The notes beneath the pieces were generated by a model. The model made no database searches and was not told the origin of the DNA. It saw only the letters and a list, made by a program, of their open reading frames with translations. Both the position numbers and the translations under genes were made by a program. From Candidatus Gastranaerophilales bacterium (GTDB lineage: Bacteria > Cyanobacteriota > Vampirovibrionia > Gastranaerophilales > Gastranaerophilaceae), in the NCBI GenBank assembly GCA_944324135.1, contig CALUVE010000006.1:19487-83486 (forward strand): a stretch of DNA of 64,000 nucleotides, given 5' to 3'. Positions 17,198 to 26,409 of the stretch are shown piece by piece (position 1 is the first letter of the stretch; every line of letters begins with the position of its first letter).

Positions 17198-17521
17198 ATG
17201 TCAAACGCGATTGATATTAATGATGCAAGTTTTGAACAGGAAGTACTTTCTTGCGAAAAACCTGTAGTTGTAGATTTTTGGGCACCTTGGTGCGGTCCTT
17301 GCAGAAAACTCGGACCTATTCTTGATGAAGTGACTGCAGAACTCGGTGATAAAATTAAAGTTGTAAAAGTTAATACAGATGAAAATCTTAAAACTGCTAA
17401 AGATTATTCTATAAGCGGTTTGCCGAGCGTTCTGGTATTCAAAAACGGCAAAGCTGTTGAACGGCTGGTAGGTCTTATGCCAAAATCATCAATTATTTCA
17501 AATATTGAAAAACATTTATAG
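17198..17521 (+). CDS. trxA: Thioredoxin
   Basis: The 107-aa protein reduces disulfides in cytoplasmic targets. The active site WCGPC sits in VVDFWAPWCGPCRKLGP (about residues 23-39). The cis-Pro segment SGLPSVLVF is near 72. The start at 17198 (MSNAIDIND) follows AAAAGGAG at 17185-17192 and gives the usual length. A longer in-frame start at 17168 has no ribosome-binding site. The gene is monocistronic, followed by a strong terminator. Confidence 0.95.
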   Translation: MSNAIDINDASFEQEVLSCEKPVVVDFWAPWCGPCRKLGPILDEVTAELGDKIKVVKVNTDENLKTAKDYSISGLPSVLVFKNGKAVERLVGLMPKSSIISNIEKHL

Positions 17522-17540
17522 TTTAATTTTAGAATATTGA

Positions 17541-17570
17541 AAATCCGCACAAATTATGTGCGGATTTTTT
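17541..17570 (+). terminator. Rho-independent terminator after trxA
   Basis: AAATCCGCACA (17541-17551) pairs perfectly with TGTGCGGATTT (17557-17567) around a 5-nt loop, followed by T residues. Confidence 0.92.
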
Positions 17571-17666
17571 GTGTACTTATGTAAACAAATTTAACAAAAT
17601 CCTAAAGTTTTTGAGGATTTTGACCGATATAGTAATTGGGATAAGCTACAAAAAGGAAAGGCCATA

Positions 17667-20600
17667 ATGGAATTCAAAAGTATATCAGAATTAAGAACTG
17701 AATACAGAGACAATCCGGATTATGCTATACAAAGTGTAATCCCGGATATGATTAATGAATTAAAGGCTGATTCTAAGTATGCAGGTTATACCGATGAACA
17801 ACTTGAAGGTATTGCAAAAGCTAAATTGAGCACTTTAAACGGTTTAATGCTCAATGGCGATTTTTCAAAACATATCCCGAATAATGGTCTTCCAACAGGT
17901 ACAAAGTGGAGTGAGTACAGCTACGAAGAAATTCTTGCAATGGAACAAAACGGTGTAAATATTCCTAAAGAATTCACCGATTGGGCACACTCTATGCAGG
18001 ATGCAGATGCTACAAATTATGTTATTGATGAGAGCGAATTGAACAACTCTTCATCTCTTGAAGAAGTTGATCAGGCAACAGAAGATCCTCAAGATGCAAT
18101 TGCTAAAAAAGCTGTTGCTTACTCTAAAAAATGCGCTCAACAAGAATCAAATCTCAATAACGCACTGGTTGATTTAGAACCGAAAAAAGAAAAAGTTCAA
18201 GAAATCCAGAACCAGATGAAAAATGAACAGAAAGACGGTATGCAGAAGCTTACCGATATGGCAAAACGCTGGAACGAACTTGATAAAAAAATTCAAAACG
18301 GTGAAAATCTTACAGAACTTGAAAAGAAAGAATATGCTCAGTTAAACAAAAATCTTAACGGCGCAAGTGCAGATTTGCGCAACAAAATGACTGAAACTGC
18401 TGATAACCTTGATGCAATGGTTGTATCAATGGATAATATCGCAAAAGATATTGAGTCTGATATTGATTTAAGTAATGAAACAATTGAATTGGCAAATACT
18501 CTTGCCGGAGTTCAAAAAGGCTATAATCCTACAAGCATCCCAAACAAAATGTCATTTATGGCAATCGGCGAAGTCGCAAATATGATTTACGGCGCAAAAG
18601 GTAAATCAATAGCACGCGATACTGTTGATGCCGGTATTGATTTGCAAGAACTTGCAAATGACTCTCAAGTAAAAATCAATAAAGAAACTTCTCTTTATGA
18701 TTTCGCTTTGGAATACGGCTCAACTTTAAATGATCAATTGAGTGAAGTAGAAAGACTTTTAGGCGAAAATCCAAACAAAGATGATCGTACAGTATTAACA
18801 AAAGCAGAAAACAAAGCCGGCGAACAAGCAGAAGACAACGCTATGGCAACAGCAAATGAAGCTGTAGAAAATGCACTTCCTGCCGAACCGGAAACAGAAG
18901 TTACTACAGGAACTCCTGATAAGAACGTAAACGACAAAGCTTCCGGAAATATGGCTCCTGCAACATCAGTTGAAGATGCCGCTACACAGACTAAAACAGC
19001 TCAAGCAGCTCCTGTAGAAGTTAAAGAATCTTCAAACGGCAAATCAAAATCTTCAAGCGCTCCGTCTAAAGGTTCTTCTAAACCGGAAGAAACTCTTGAC
19101 GAACAAGGCGAAAGCGCAACAGAAGATGCAAGAAGCACAAGCCCGAAAGTTGAAAGCAGAGGCGTTGAAGCTGAAACTGAAACTAAAGATGCCGAAAAAA
19201 CTCAAAAAGCAGCTAAAAAAGAAAATAAAGAAGTTGTTGCTGAACAAAAAGAAGTTGATAAAAAATCTAAACAGGTTAACGCAGACCTGAAACATAACAA
19301 TGCACAAAGCGCAACTTTGAACGATGAATTAACTGCAGATACAGATGCAATGGTTGAATCAATCACAGCAAATCCTGATGAAGCTCAAGCCAGAGCAGAA
19401 TCTATCGCAATCACAGGCGGTAAAATTACAGCTCTCGGTCTTGAAAGCGGCAAAAAAGCAACTGAATTCACCGAAGAAACTTCTGAACTTGAAGAAGACG
19501 CTGAAAAATCACAAAAACAAAACGAAAAATCACAGAAAAATAATAGCAAAGTTGAAAAAGCAATTTCTGTAATCGACCAAATCGCAGCTGTCGGCTTACA
19601 AAAAGGTATGAGCACTATCGGTACAGGTGTTGTAATGACTGCTCAAGGTCAGGTTATGGTCAGCACAGGTTCTGCATTACTCGCAACTCCTTGGACTGCG
19701 GCAGCCGGTGCAGCTTTGATTACAGCAGGTACTACAACTGCTAATATCGGTTTAGGCGCAATCAATGTCGGCAGTATTTTATCAACAGCAAGCTTCTATA
19801 CACTTGCTGCTACTAAAGTTACAAAAATGACAATTGCAGCCTGCAACGGCGATTTGAAAGGTGTATTCAAAAACCTCGGCGCATTCGCAACAGTTTGCGC
19901 AACTTCAGTAGCAAGCTGCGCAGCAACAATGGCTGTCGGTGCTGCTACAATGGGCGTTGCCGGCCCTGTCGGTACAGCAATTGCATCTCAGGCAGCTGCT
20001 CTTCCGTTTGATGTTATCGGCGGCGCTGCTAATATGAATTTGTCTAATGACAACCTCAAATCTGATAAAAATGCCGGTATCAAAGCAAGAGTTGCTCAGA
20101 AACTTGATGAAGAAGCTTCAACAGAAACCGCTTCAACTCAAACTTCTCAATCAGCTCCTGCAGTTCAAACTACTCAACCTGCTAATCAGGTTGCAGCAGC
20201 AACAGCTCAACCGGTAGTTGCTCAGGCTGCTCCGGCTCAACAAGCTTCTGCTCAAGCAGCTTCTCAGGAAGAAACAGAAGAAACAGAGGAAACAACTGAA
20301 AATAACGAAGTTGCAGGCGAAGAAGAACAAGAAACAGAATTGAACGCTGCTCAACAGGCTCGTGCTGATATGCAGGATTCCGGCGCAAGCAAACGTGACA
20401 TCGCAAAAGCTATGTTTAAACAGAGCAAACAGCTTGAATCTCAAACAAAACCTTCTATTATAGCTTCTGCTCTAACTTCTTCTAAAGCTAAATCTATCAG
20501 TGAATCTGCTAACGGCGTTGCAGAACTTGCTGTTGCAATGACTAAATCAATGAGAAATGAATATGATGAACTCTCTGATAAAGTTGAAAAAGATAAAGAA

Positions 20601-22934
20601 ACTGCAGATCCGTCTGATATCGAAAAAATGGAAGATTTGAAAGACAAAATTCAGAGCAAAGGTTCAAAAGCTCAAGATAAATTAGCTGACTATGATGCTA
20701 AACTTTATGCTCTTCAAGCAAAATCAGCAGCATTCTCTCAAATAGCAGAAGATGCTAATATCTGGGGCGAAGAAACTATCCTCAGCGGTTACGATTTGTT
20801 AGGTGTTCAATCTTCAGGTGAAGCTGAAAATGTATCAGGCAGCCCGATTCGCGCATTGTTCAAACACGGTATTGACGGCTTTATTGCAGTCAGAACTATT
20901 AATCAGGGTGCATCTACAGTTGCAGCCGGTGAAAAATCAGCTGAAGCTCTTGAAGTTGCTCAAAATGCAGTTGCATCAAGCCTTAACAGCACAAATGCAA
21001 GCAAAGCAAAAGTTCAGGAAGCTACATTTGCAGAAGCAAAAGCAGCTCCGGGCAGCGAAGCTACAGGCGCAGAAAATAATGCTTCTGCCGAATCCGAAGC
21101 ACCTGCTCAAGAAGAAAATACAGCTGATGCTGCTGCCGCAACTCCTGCTCCAGCAAATCAATCTGCAACCGCAGTACCTACAGCAGCACCTGCTCAAAAC
21201 TCACAAAATAAAACACTTGCTCCTGCAAACAACGCAGGTAATTCAGTTCCTGCTGCCGCTCAGAATGTAGTTGACGGCGTTGAAGAAGTTACTGAAACTA
21301 CTACCAACGACGGCAAACCTGCAGGCAGCTTTGCATCATTCCAGGCTAGAATGGCTGCTGCTAATACAATTAACAAAGAAAGCGCTGCTGATTCTCCTGC
21401 CAGCACCGGCGAAGGTTCAAAATCAGACGGCAACAAGAAAGAAGAAGAAGTTACTGAAGACAGCGTTAATACTGCTGAAGGTAAAAGAACTGCTGACGAA
21501 AACAAAAAAGAAGGCGAAAACGTCGAAAAAGAAAACAAAGATAAAAACAAAGCAAGCAAAGACGCTAAAAAAGAAGGCAAAGATTTAGAAAAATCAGATA
21601 AACAACTTCAAAAAGAAATCAAAGCATCACAAAAAGAAATCAAAGCTATTGAAGAAAAAATCTTAAAACTTTCTGATGAATCTCTGGCTATCGTCGAAGA
21701 AATCGAAGCTGAAGGTGAACAATCACAAGCTCAGTCACAAGCAGCTCCTGCAGGTCAGCCTGCTGTAGCCGGTGTTCAGCCAGCAGCTGCTAATGCTTCT
21801 ATGTCAGCAGGTGCTCCAACCGGCGGTGCAGCATCAGTTTCATCTGTTCCGTCTAATATGAATGCTTCCGCTCCTGCAGCTACAAATTCATCTGCTGCAT
21901 TTGATGTAAGCGGCGGTAAAATTCAGAAATTGTCTGAAAAAATTACAGCTAACGTTGCTCAAATTGCCGGCTTACAATCAAGAGGCACAAAAAGTGCAAA
22001 AAGATTACAGAAAAATATCAAAACTCAACAAAAACGCTCAGAAAAAGCTCAAAAAGCTGCAGAAAAAGAACAAAAACAAAATGAAAAACTTGATAAGGCT
22101 TTAACCTACGTTGATTACGCAGCAACAGCTACAAAAATTACAGGTCAGATATTTAACGGTGTTGGTGCTGCTCAGGTTACAGCAGGTACTGCAATGATTG
22201 CAGTCGGTACTCCGATGATTCCTATTCCTTGGACTGCTGCAGCAGGTGCTGCTCTTGTAGCATCCGGTACTACATTAGAAACAACCGGTACTTCTAATAT
22301 CGGTGTTGGTAATGTCTTGAATATGGTTGGTACATATACAGGCATGGCTGTTAAACTTACAAAAATTACAATAGCAGCTTGCCAGGGCAACTTGATGGGA
22401 GTATTAACAAACGCTGCAGCTCTCGGTATGAGCTGTATGGGCGGACTTCCTGGTGTTGAAGATGCAGCAAAAGCTGTTGACGCTGCAGCTCAAGCAGGCC
22501 AGCAATTAGGTAACAACCTCGTTGCACAAGCTCAAATGCAGATTGCCGGAAACGCTATGCAGCAGACTACACAATCTATGTTAGCTAACAGCTCGAGTGA
22601 AATCTTGCGTGCTACTGCTCAACAAATGACTGTTATGACAACTGAAGAAGCTACAAAAGCTGCATTTGGTACAGCAGCTAAACAGGCAATGGCCGGCGCT
22701 ACTAAAAAAGCTCTTACAAAAGCCGCATTCGGTGCCGTTACTAAAGGTGCTATGGAAACAGTCGGTTCAATGGCAGTCGGTGCTGCAGGTGCTATGCTCA
22801 GCAAACCGTCAACAGGCGAAGAAGAAAAACAAAAAAGAGAATTGCACCTCACTAACAGAAAGAGAACAGCAAGAGTTATCAAGGCTATCAACAGAAGAAA
22901 AGGTTCTTCTCAATACGGCAGACAAGGCAGATAA
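17667..22934 (+). CDS. Giant low-complexity protein with duplicated coiled-coil/hydrophobic module, 1755 aa
   Basis: I do not recognise the family. There is no signal peptide. Residues 1-330 are helical and acidic. Ala/Glu/Lys/Gln-rich linkers (about 380-560, 815-890, 1130-1400) separate two copies of one module: copy 1 about 578-790, copy 2 about 1410-1640. Each copy has a GGKI start, a Lys/Gln/Glu coiled coil, a Gly/Ala/Thr-rich hydrophobic stretch with PWTAAAGAAL (W676 and W1522), then KxTKxTIAACxGxLxGV. A middle domain lies near 890-1120. The C-terminus is Arg/Lys-rich. The hydrophobic hairpins suggest membrane insertion or assembly, possibly a secreted or surface protein. Shine-Dalgarno AGGAAAGG; strong terminator; monocistronic. 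Confidence 0.85.
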   Translation: MEFKSISELRTEYRDNPDYAIQSVIPDMINELKADSKYAGYTDEQLEGIAKAKLSTLNGLMLNGDFSKHIPNNGLPTGTKWSEYSYEEILAMEQNGVNIPKEFTDWAHSMQDADATNYVIDESELNNSSSLEEVDQATEDPQDAIAKKAVAYSKKCAQQESNLNNALVDLEPKKEKVQEIQNQMKNEQKDGMQKLTDMAKRWNELDKKIQNGENLTELEKKEYAQLNKNLNGASADLRNKMTETADNLDAMVVSMDNIAKDIESDIDLSNETIELANTLAGVQKGYNPTSIPNKMSFMAIGEVANMIYGAKGKSIARDTVDAGIDLQELANDSQVKINKETSLYDFALEYGSTLNDQLSEVERLLGENPNKDDRTVLTKAENKAGEQAEDNAMATANEAVENALPAEPETEVTTGTPDKNVNDKASGNMAPATSVEDAATQTKTAQAAPVEVKESSNGKSKSSSAPSKGSSKPEETLDEQGESATEDARSTSPKVESRGVEAETETKDAEKTQKAAKKENKEVVAEQKEVDKKSKQVNADLKHNNAQSATLNDELTADTDAMVESITANPDEAQARAESIAITGGKITALGLESGKKATEFTEETSELEEDAEKSQKQNEKSQKNNSKVEKAISVIDQIAAVGLQKGMSTIGTGVVMTAQGQVMVSTGSALLATPWTAAAGAALITAGTTTANIGLGAINVGSILSTASFYTLAATKVTKMTIAACNGDLKGVFKNLGAFATVCATSVASCAATMAVGAATMGVAGPVGTAIASQAAALPFDVIGGAANMNLSNDNLKSDKNAGIKARVAQKLDEEASTETASTQTSQSAPAVQTTQPANQVAAATAQPVVAQAAPAQQASAQAASQEETEETEETTENNEVAGEEEQETELNAAQQARADMQDSGASKRDIAKAMFKQSKQLESQTKPSIIASALTSSKAKSISESANGVAELAVAMTKSMRNEYDELSDKVEKDKETADPSDIEKMEDLKDKIQSKGSKAQDKLADYDAKLYALQAKSAAFSQIAEDANIWGEETILSGYDLLGVQSSGEAENVSGSPIRALFKHGIDGFIAVRTINQGASTVAAGEKSAEALEVAQNAVASSLNSTNASKAKVQEATFAEAKAAPGSEATGAENNASAESEAPAQEENTADAAAATPAPANQSATAVPTAAPAQNSQNKTLAPANNAGNSVPAAAQNVVDGVEEVTETTTNDGKPAGSFASFQARMAAANTINKESAADSPASTGEGSKSDGNKKEEEVTEDSVNTAEGKRTADENKKEGENVEKENKDKNKASKDAKKEGKDLEKSDKQLQKEIKASQKEIKAIEEKILKLSDESLAIVEEIEAEGEQSQAQSQAAPAGQPAVAGVQPAAANASMSAGAPTGGAASVSSVPSNMNASAPAATNSSAAFDVSGGKIQKLSEKITANVAQIAGLQSRGTKSAKRLQKNIKTQQKRSEKAQKAAEKEQKQNEKLDKALTYVDYAATATKITGQIFNGVGAAQVTAGTAMIAVGTPMIPIPWTAAAGAALVASGTTLETTGTSNIGVGNVLNMVGTYTGMAVKLTKITIAACQGNLMGVLTNAAALGMSCMGGLPGVEDAAKAVDAAAQAGQQLGNNLVAQAQMQIAGNAMQQTTQSMLANSSSEILRATAQQMTVMTTEEATKAAFGTAAKQAMAGATKKALTKAAFGAVTKGAMETVGSMAVGAAGAMLSKPSTGEEEKQKRELHLTNRKRTARVIKAINRRKGSSQYGRQGR
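19400..20040 (+). repeat. Module copy 1 in the 1755-aa protein
   Basis: This encodes about residues 578-790: GGKI, charged coiled coil, then GTGVVMTAQGQVMVSTGSAL and PWTAAAGAAL, ending KVTKMTIAACNGDLKGV. It aligns in order with the copy at 21901-22430, 846 residues later (W676 to W1522). Confidence 0.8.
21901..22430 (+). repeat. Module copy 2 in the 1755-aa protein
   Basis: This encodes about residues 1412-1588: GGKI, Lys/Gln coiled coil, then GAAQVTAGTAMIAVGTPM and PWTAAAGAALVASGTT, ending KLTKITIAACQGNLMGV. It is diverged from copy 1 but keeps the same order of landmarks. Confidence 0.8.
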
Positions 22935-22941
22935 TATAAAT

Positions 22942-22974
22942 AAAAATCCCTATCCTCTCAGGATAGGGATTTTT
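22942..22974 (+). terminator. Rho-independent terminator after the giant gene
   Basis: A perfect 14-bp stem (22942-22955 with 22961-22974) encloses a 5-nt loop and ends in T residues. A-rich sequence on the other side suggests it also serves the convergent pentapeptide gene. Confidence 0.92.
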
Positions 22975-22996
22975 ATTATTTAAAATTTATTAACGA

Positions 22997-23527
22997 TTAA
23001 TAATCGCTTACTGTATTATCTTCTTCATCTTTTAATGAAGAAAGGTCATCTGAGTAATTGGCTTCGAAATCTTCCGGCAGCATATCGTTATCCGGCCAGA
23101 TTGTGTCGCTGTCGTATCTGCTGGCATGGAGATTGTATGATGCACTCAAGTCGGAATTACTCAGGTCACATTCGCATAATACGCATCCTGCCATATCTGC
23201 ATCTGTAAAATTGCAGTAGGTCATCTCTGCATAACTGCAGTCAGCACCGGTCAAAAGGCTTTCTGTGAAATCACATTCCAGAACTCTTGAGCGGGTGAAG
23301 TCTACTGATGTCAAATCGGCGTTGGAAAAATTGACAAATGATAAGCTGCAATCTGCAAAAGAGCTTGAATTTAAATCAACTCCGCTAAAGTCTATTTCAT
23401 TCAGATTTATACCGGAAAAATCAACTTCGCTGAGGTCAATTTCTTCCTGTTCAACTTTCCATTCGTTAAAACGTTCCGGATTTTTTTTCAACAAATTTAT
23501 CAGTTCTTCTCGGGTATAATCTATCAT
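22997..23527 (-). CDS. Pentapeptide-repeat protein
   Basis: The 176-aa protein has about 20 tandem pentapeptides of A(D/N)LxX type between about residues 28 and 130 (for example DFSGINLNEIDFSGVDLNSS). They predict a right-handed quadrilateral beta-helix. A short helical head (MIDYTREELINLLKKNPERF) precedes it and a very acidic tail (about 140-176) follows. No signal peptide. Some pentapeptide proteins mimic DNA and protect gyrase. Here the position at the end of a response-regulator operon suggests a scaffold or adaptor role, which is unproven. Confidence 0.85.
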   Translation of the reverse strand: MIDYTREELINLLKKNPERFNEWKVEQEEIDLSEVDFSGINLNEIDFSGVDLNSSSFADCSLSFVNFSNADLTSVDFTRSRVLECDFTESLLTGADCSYAEMTYCNFTDADMAGCVLCECDLSNSDLSASYNLHASRYDSDTIWPDNDMLPEDFEANYSDDLSSLKDEEDNTVSDY

Positions 23528-23571
23528 TTTTTAATTTCTCCTTTATTCTTTTTTTTATTCCAATAAAATTT

Positions 23572-24189
23572 TTATATATCCATTTGCATAGCTTTCAGTA
23601 CAGCTTGAGTTCTGCTTGTTACTTTCAACTTTTTGAAAACACTGTTGAGATGTGTTTTTACAGTTACTTCTTTTACTACCAGAGTATCGGCTATTTCTTT
23701 GTTGCTTGCGCCTTTCAAGACTAGTTTGAGAATCTCTGTTTCTCTGGAGGTTAATGGGATTTCAGGTTCCTCTGTATTTTCTGCCGGTGTTTTATTTTTT
23801 GATTGGGACTGCCATTCACAGCGTCTCAATACAGCTTCAATTCTTGCTAGAAGATTGGGTAAGATGAACGGTTTTACTATATAATCGTCTGCTCCGTTTC
23901 GCAAACCTGAAATCATTTTTTGGTCTTCATTTACTGCTGTAATCATTATTACAGGAGTGTGTTCCGTTGCTCTGTCATGACGGATAGCTTTGAGAGTTTC
24001 CCACCCGTTCATATTAGGCATCATAACATCAAGTAAAATTAAATCAACACTTTTGGAATTTTTTTTCAAATATCTTAACGCTTGGACTCCGTCGGTTACT
24101 GCTGTAACGTTGTAGCCGTAGTATGGCAGCACATCATTAAGATATTTAGGATTGTCATCTACCAGCAGAATATTCTTTGATTCAGACAT
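23572..24189 (-). CDS. Response regulator, receiver plus LuxR-type HTH (orphan)
   Basis: The 205-aa protein has a receiver domain with acidic pair D11-D12, phospho-acceptor D54 in LLDVMMPNMNG, T84 and K106 (IVKPF). The receiver is closer in look to OmpR/CheY types (YIVKPFILPNLLARIEAVLRR). A linker leads to a LuxR/NarL helix-turn-helix (about 140-200, LTSRETEILKLVLKGASNKEIADTL). It should bind DNA on phosphorylation. No kinase is encoded nearby, so the phosphodonor is elsewhere. It is 26 nt downstream of the other regulator. Confidence 0.9.
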   Translation of the reverse strand: MSESKNILLVDDNPKYLNDVLPYYGYNVTAVTDGVQALRYLKKNSKSVDLILLDVMMPNMNGWETLKAIRHDRATEHTPVIMITAVNEDQKMISGLRNGADDYIVKPFILPNLLARIEAVLRRCEWQSQSKNKTPAENTEEPEIPLTSRETEILKLVLKGASNKEIADTLVVKEVTVKTHLNSVFKKLKVTSRTQAVLKAMQMDI

Positions 24190-24215
24190 TTTAAAATTTC
24201 CTTTGCGGATTTAGT

Positions 24216-24866
24216 TTATACAATATTGTATTTTAAGGCCTTAATAGCTGCCTGTAAACGGTCATCTACTTCCAGTTTCTGGAGAATATTTGCAACGTGT
24301 GCTTTTGTTGTATTAATACTTATAACAAGGATTTGTGCAATTTCCATATTGCTGTAACCCTCTGTCATCAATTTAAGAATTTGAGCTTCTCTTGCTGTTA
24401 AGTCGTATGCTTTATGGTTTTCTGCGTAGATTTCAGCCGGAGATTTAGTGGTGGCTTTCAGAACTATATGTGCGATATTCGGGTCAAACCATGCTGCACC
24501 GTCTGCGACTGATTGTACAACCTGTACAAGTCTTTGCGGATTGATTTCTTTTGAGCAATAAGCATTTGCGCCGGCTTTTAAGCTGTCAAGGACTTCGTGT
24601 TCGTCATTGTGGGAGGTTAAAATAACAACTTTTACATTGTTATTCATTTCGTGAATTTTTTTAGTAGCTTCTATCCCGTTCATTTTGGGCAGACCCAAAT
24701 CCATAATTACTACATCTATCTGGTAATTGCTGAACAGGTTTATTGCTGTTTCCGCAGACTCTGCTTCGTAGATATCTTCAACATAATCTACGCCTTCAAA
24801 TGTTGTTTTAAGTCCGAATCTTGTCAGTTCGTGGTCTTCTACTATCATTATGTTTATTTTTTTCAT
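24216..24866 (-). CDS. NarL/FixJ-family response regulator (orphan)
   Basis: The 216-aa protein has a NarL-type receiver (E10-D11, phospho-acceptor D56 in VIMDLGLPKMNG, the conserved Lys in AYCSKE) and a C-terminal LuxR helix-turn-helix (about 148-210, LTAREAQILKLMTEGYSNMEIAQIL). Its start codon overlaps the stop of the secreted TPR gene by 4 nt (ATGA), so the two are coupled. The two adjacent regulators are not recent duplicates: their receiver domains differ in style. Confidence 0.9.
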   Translation of the reverse strand: MKKINIMIVEDHELTRFGLKTTFEGVDYVEDIYEAESAETAINLFSNYQIDVVIMDLGLPKMNGIEATKKIHEMNNNVKVVILTSHNDEHEVLDSLKAGANAYCSKEINPQRLVQVVQSVADGAAWFDPNIAHIVLKATTKSPAEIYAENHKAYDLTAREAQILKLMTEGYSNMEIAQILVISINTTKAHVANILQKLEVDDRLQAAIKALKYNIV

Positions 24867-26407
24867 ATGCTTAATTCCTCTTTTGCAGGTGTAAAATCAG
24901 GATTAAGAATTAAACTTTTTTTGAAATTATAAACGGCATCGTTTATATTTCCCTGATGTTTAGAGAGTAATCCTTGATAATAATAATATCTAAAATTGTT
25001 TTCGTCAATATAGTTAGCTACAGCAAGGTACTGGCGTGCGGTTTTAAAGTTTTGTCTTTCGATTTCGCAGCGAGCCAGGTCAATCCAGCCGTCTATAAAA
25101 TAAGGATTAACTGCGACGGCTTTTTTGAGGTAGGAAAGCTCTTTGTTTTTGTCAAACAAACCTATGTGATAATAAGACATATAAGAGGAAGAGGTTGCTT
25201 TTAGAATTCTTGCATAGAGTTCTCCTGCTTTTTTATTATCACCCAGTTTCTGGTAGGTGAGGGCTACTTTTTCAGCGTTTGTAAAACCGTTTTTATCTTT
25301 TGATTCTGCGTGTTTGTAATATTTCAGAGCGCTTTTGTAGTCTGCGTTTTTAAAACTCAAATCACCCAGTACAGATAAGGCAAGGCAGTTTCCGCCATCG
25401 AGTTTGTTGGCTTTTGTTGCCATATCAAGTGCTTTTTCAAAATCGTGGTTGTCAAAATATACTCTTGAGAGGAGTGCAAAGACTTCTTTGTTATATTTTT
25501 TCTTGGTTGTAATGGCGCTCTGGAGAGTCCGGATTGCTTTTACAGGTTCGTTTTCGTAATAGTAATAGTAGCCCAGATAGTATTTTTTATTAATTTCATT
25601 TTTCTGGGTCAGATAATTAACATACATTTCCAGCGAATTGATTTTTCTTACAAATTCACTGGAGGCAAGGTTTTGAGATTTAATGAAATCAACTATTTTT
25701 AAAGCTTCTCCGCCCTGCTTATTCTGGGCAAGGATTTCGGCTTTGAGTCTTTTATAGTTCAGGTTCTGCGGATTCATAGAAATCGCATTGTTTATATAAA
25801 TTTCAGCTTCTGTCAGGTTATTTGAACGAAAGTAGCCGAGTGCCGCTATATAATTTGCGTAATCCGAGCTTGCCATAAGGTTTGTATTTTTCAAAAGTTC
25901 TTCTGTAGCTTCCCTGCTCTGTGCGTTGTAGTTTATATTGGAATAGAGTTCCCCGAGGTAGATTTCATCTTCAGGAGATAGTTTTTTTGACGGGAAGTAG
26001 TAGTGTTTGATATCGGCAGCCATAACATCGGTCAAATCTTTGTCGGCGGCTTTTGTCATTGCATAATCCGACAGGGTGAAAAATCCTATGTAGGCAAGTT
26101 TTTCAGAAATCAGGATGTAGGCTGTGTCACTCGGAGACATTGTTTCCAGCAGAACTTTGAAATCTGCATAGGAGGATTTGACGTTGCTCTGCATAAATCT
26201 ATCCAGAGCAATGACGTATTGATTATGGACATCGTTATGTGTGAGGGTTACTTTTTTAGGGATGTCAACGGTTGTGTTTACAGGGGTATCATTCCCGAAG
26301 TCCAATGGGTTTGCAAATTTTATCAGGCTGAAACCGTCAGCCGCCCTTGCCGGCTGACATATCATAAGTGATATTATTGCTGTTATGATTAGATTTTTAG
26401 ACTTCAA
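24863..26407 (-). CDS. Secreted TPR-repeat protein, 514 aa
   Basis: A signal peptide (ITAIISLMICQPARA, cleavage near residue 22) precedes a long array of TPR units from about residue 150 to the end. Typical units include SVLGDLSFKNADYKSALKYY near 345 and FRYYYYQGLLSKHQGNINDAVYNF near 475. No enzymatic motif is seen. The protein should be periplasmic. It lies 2 nt after the HD-GYP gene and overlaps the NarL-type regulator by 4 nt, so it is probably a periplasmic scaffold in the same signalling pathway. Confidence 0.8.
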   Translation of the reverse strand: MKSKNLIITAIISLMICQPARAADGFSLIKFANPLDFGNDTPVNTTVDIPKKVTLTHNDVHNQYVIALDRFMQSNVKSSYADFKVLLETMSPSDTAYILISEKLAYIGFFTLSDYAMTKAADKDLTDVMAADIKHYYFPSKKLSPEDEIYLGELYSNINYNAQSREATEELLKNTNLMASSDYANYIAALGYFRSNNLTEAEIYINNAISMNPQNLNYKRLKAEILAQNKQGGEALKIVDFIKSQNLASSEFVRKINSLEMYVNYLTQKNEINKKYYLGYYYYYENEPVKAIRTLQSAITTKKKYNKEVFALLSRVYFDNHDFEKALDMATKANKLDGGNCLALSVLGDLSFKNADYKSALKYYKHAESKDKNGFTNAEKVALTYQKLGDNKKAGELYARILKATSSSYMSYYHIGLFDKNKELSYLKKAVAVNPYFIDGWIDLARCEIERQNFKTARQYLAVANYIDENNFRYYYYQGLLSKHQGNINDAVYNFKKSLILNPDFTPAKEELSI

Positions 26408-26409
26408 AA

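Noticed and set aside
17110..17199. N-terminal extension of the DEDDh exonuclease (start at 17199)
   Set aside because: The extra 30 residues are hydrophobic and unconserved-looking, overlap the trxA start region, and lack a ribosome-binding site. ATG at 17109 has one.
19053..21580. Long frames on the minus strand and in other frames inside the giant gene
   Set aside because: They are by-products of biased GCA/GAA/AAA codon use in low-complexity linkers. They encode Phe/Ser/Cys-rich or Lys/Leu-rich strings without start signals.
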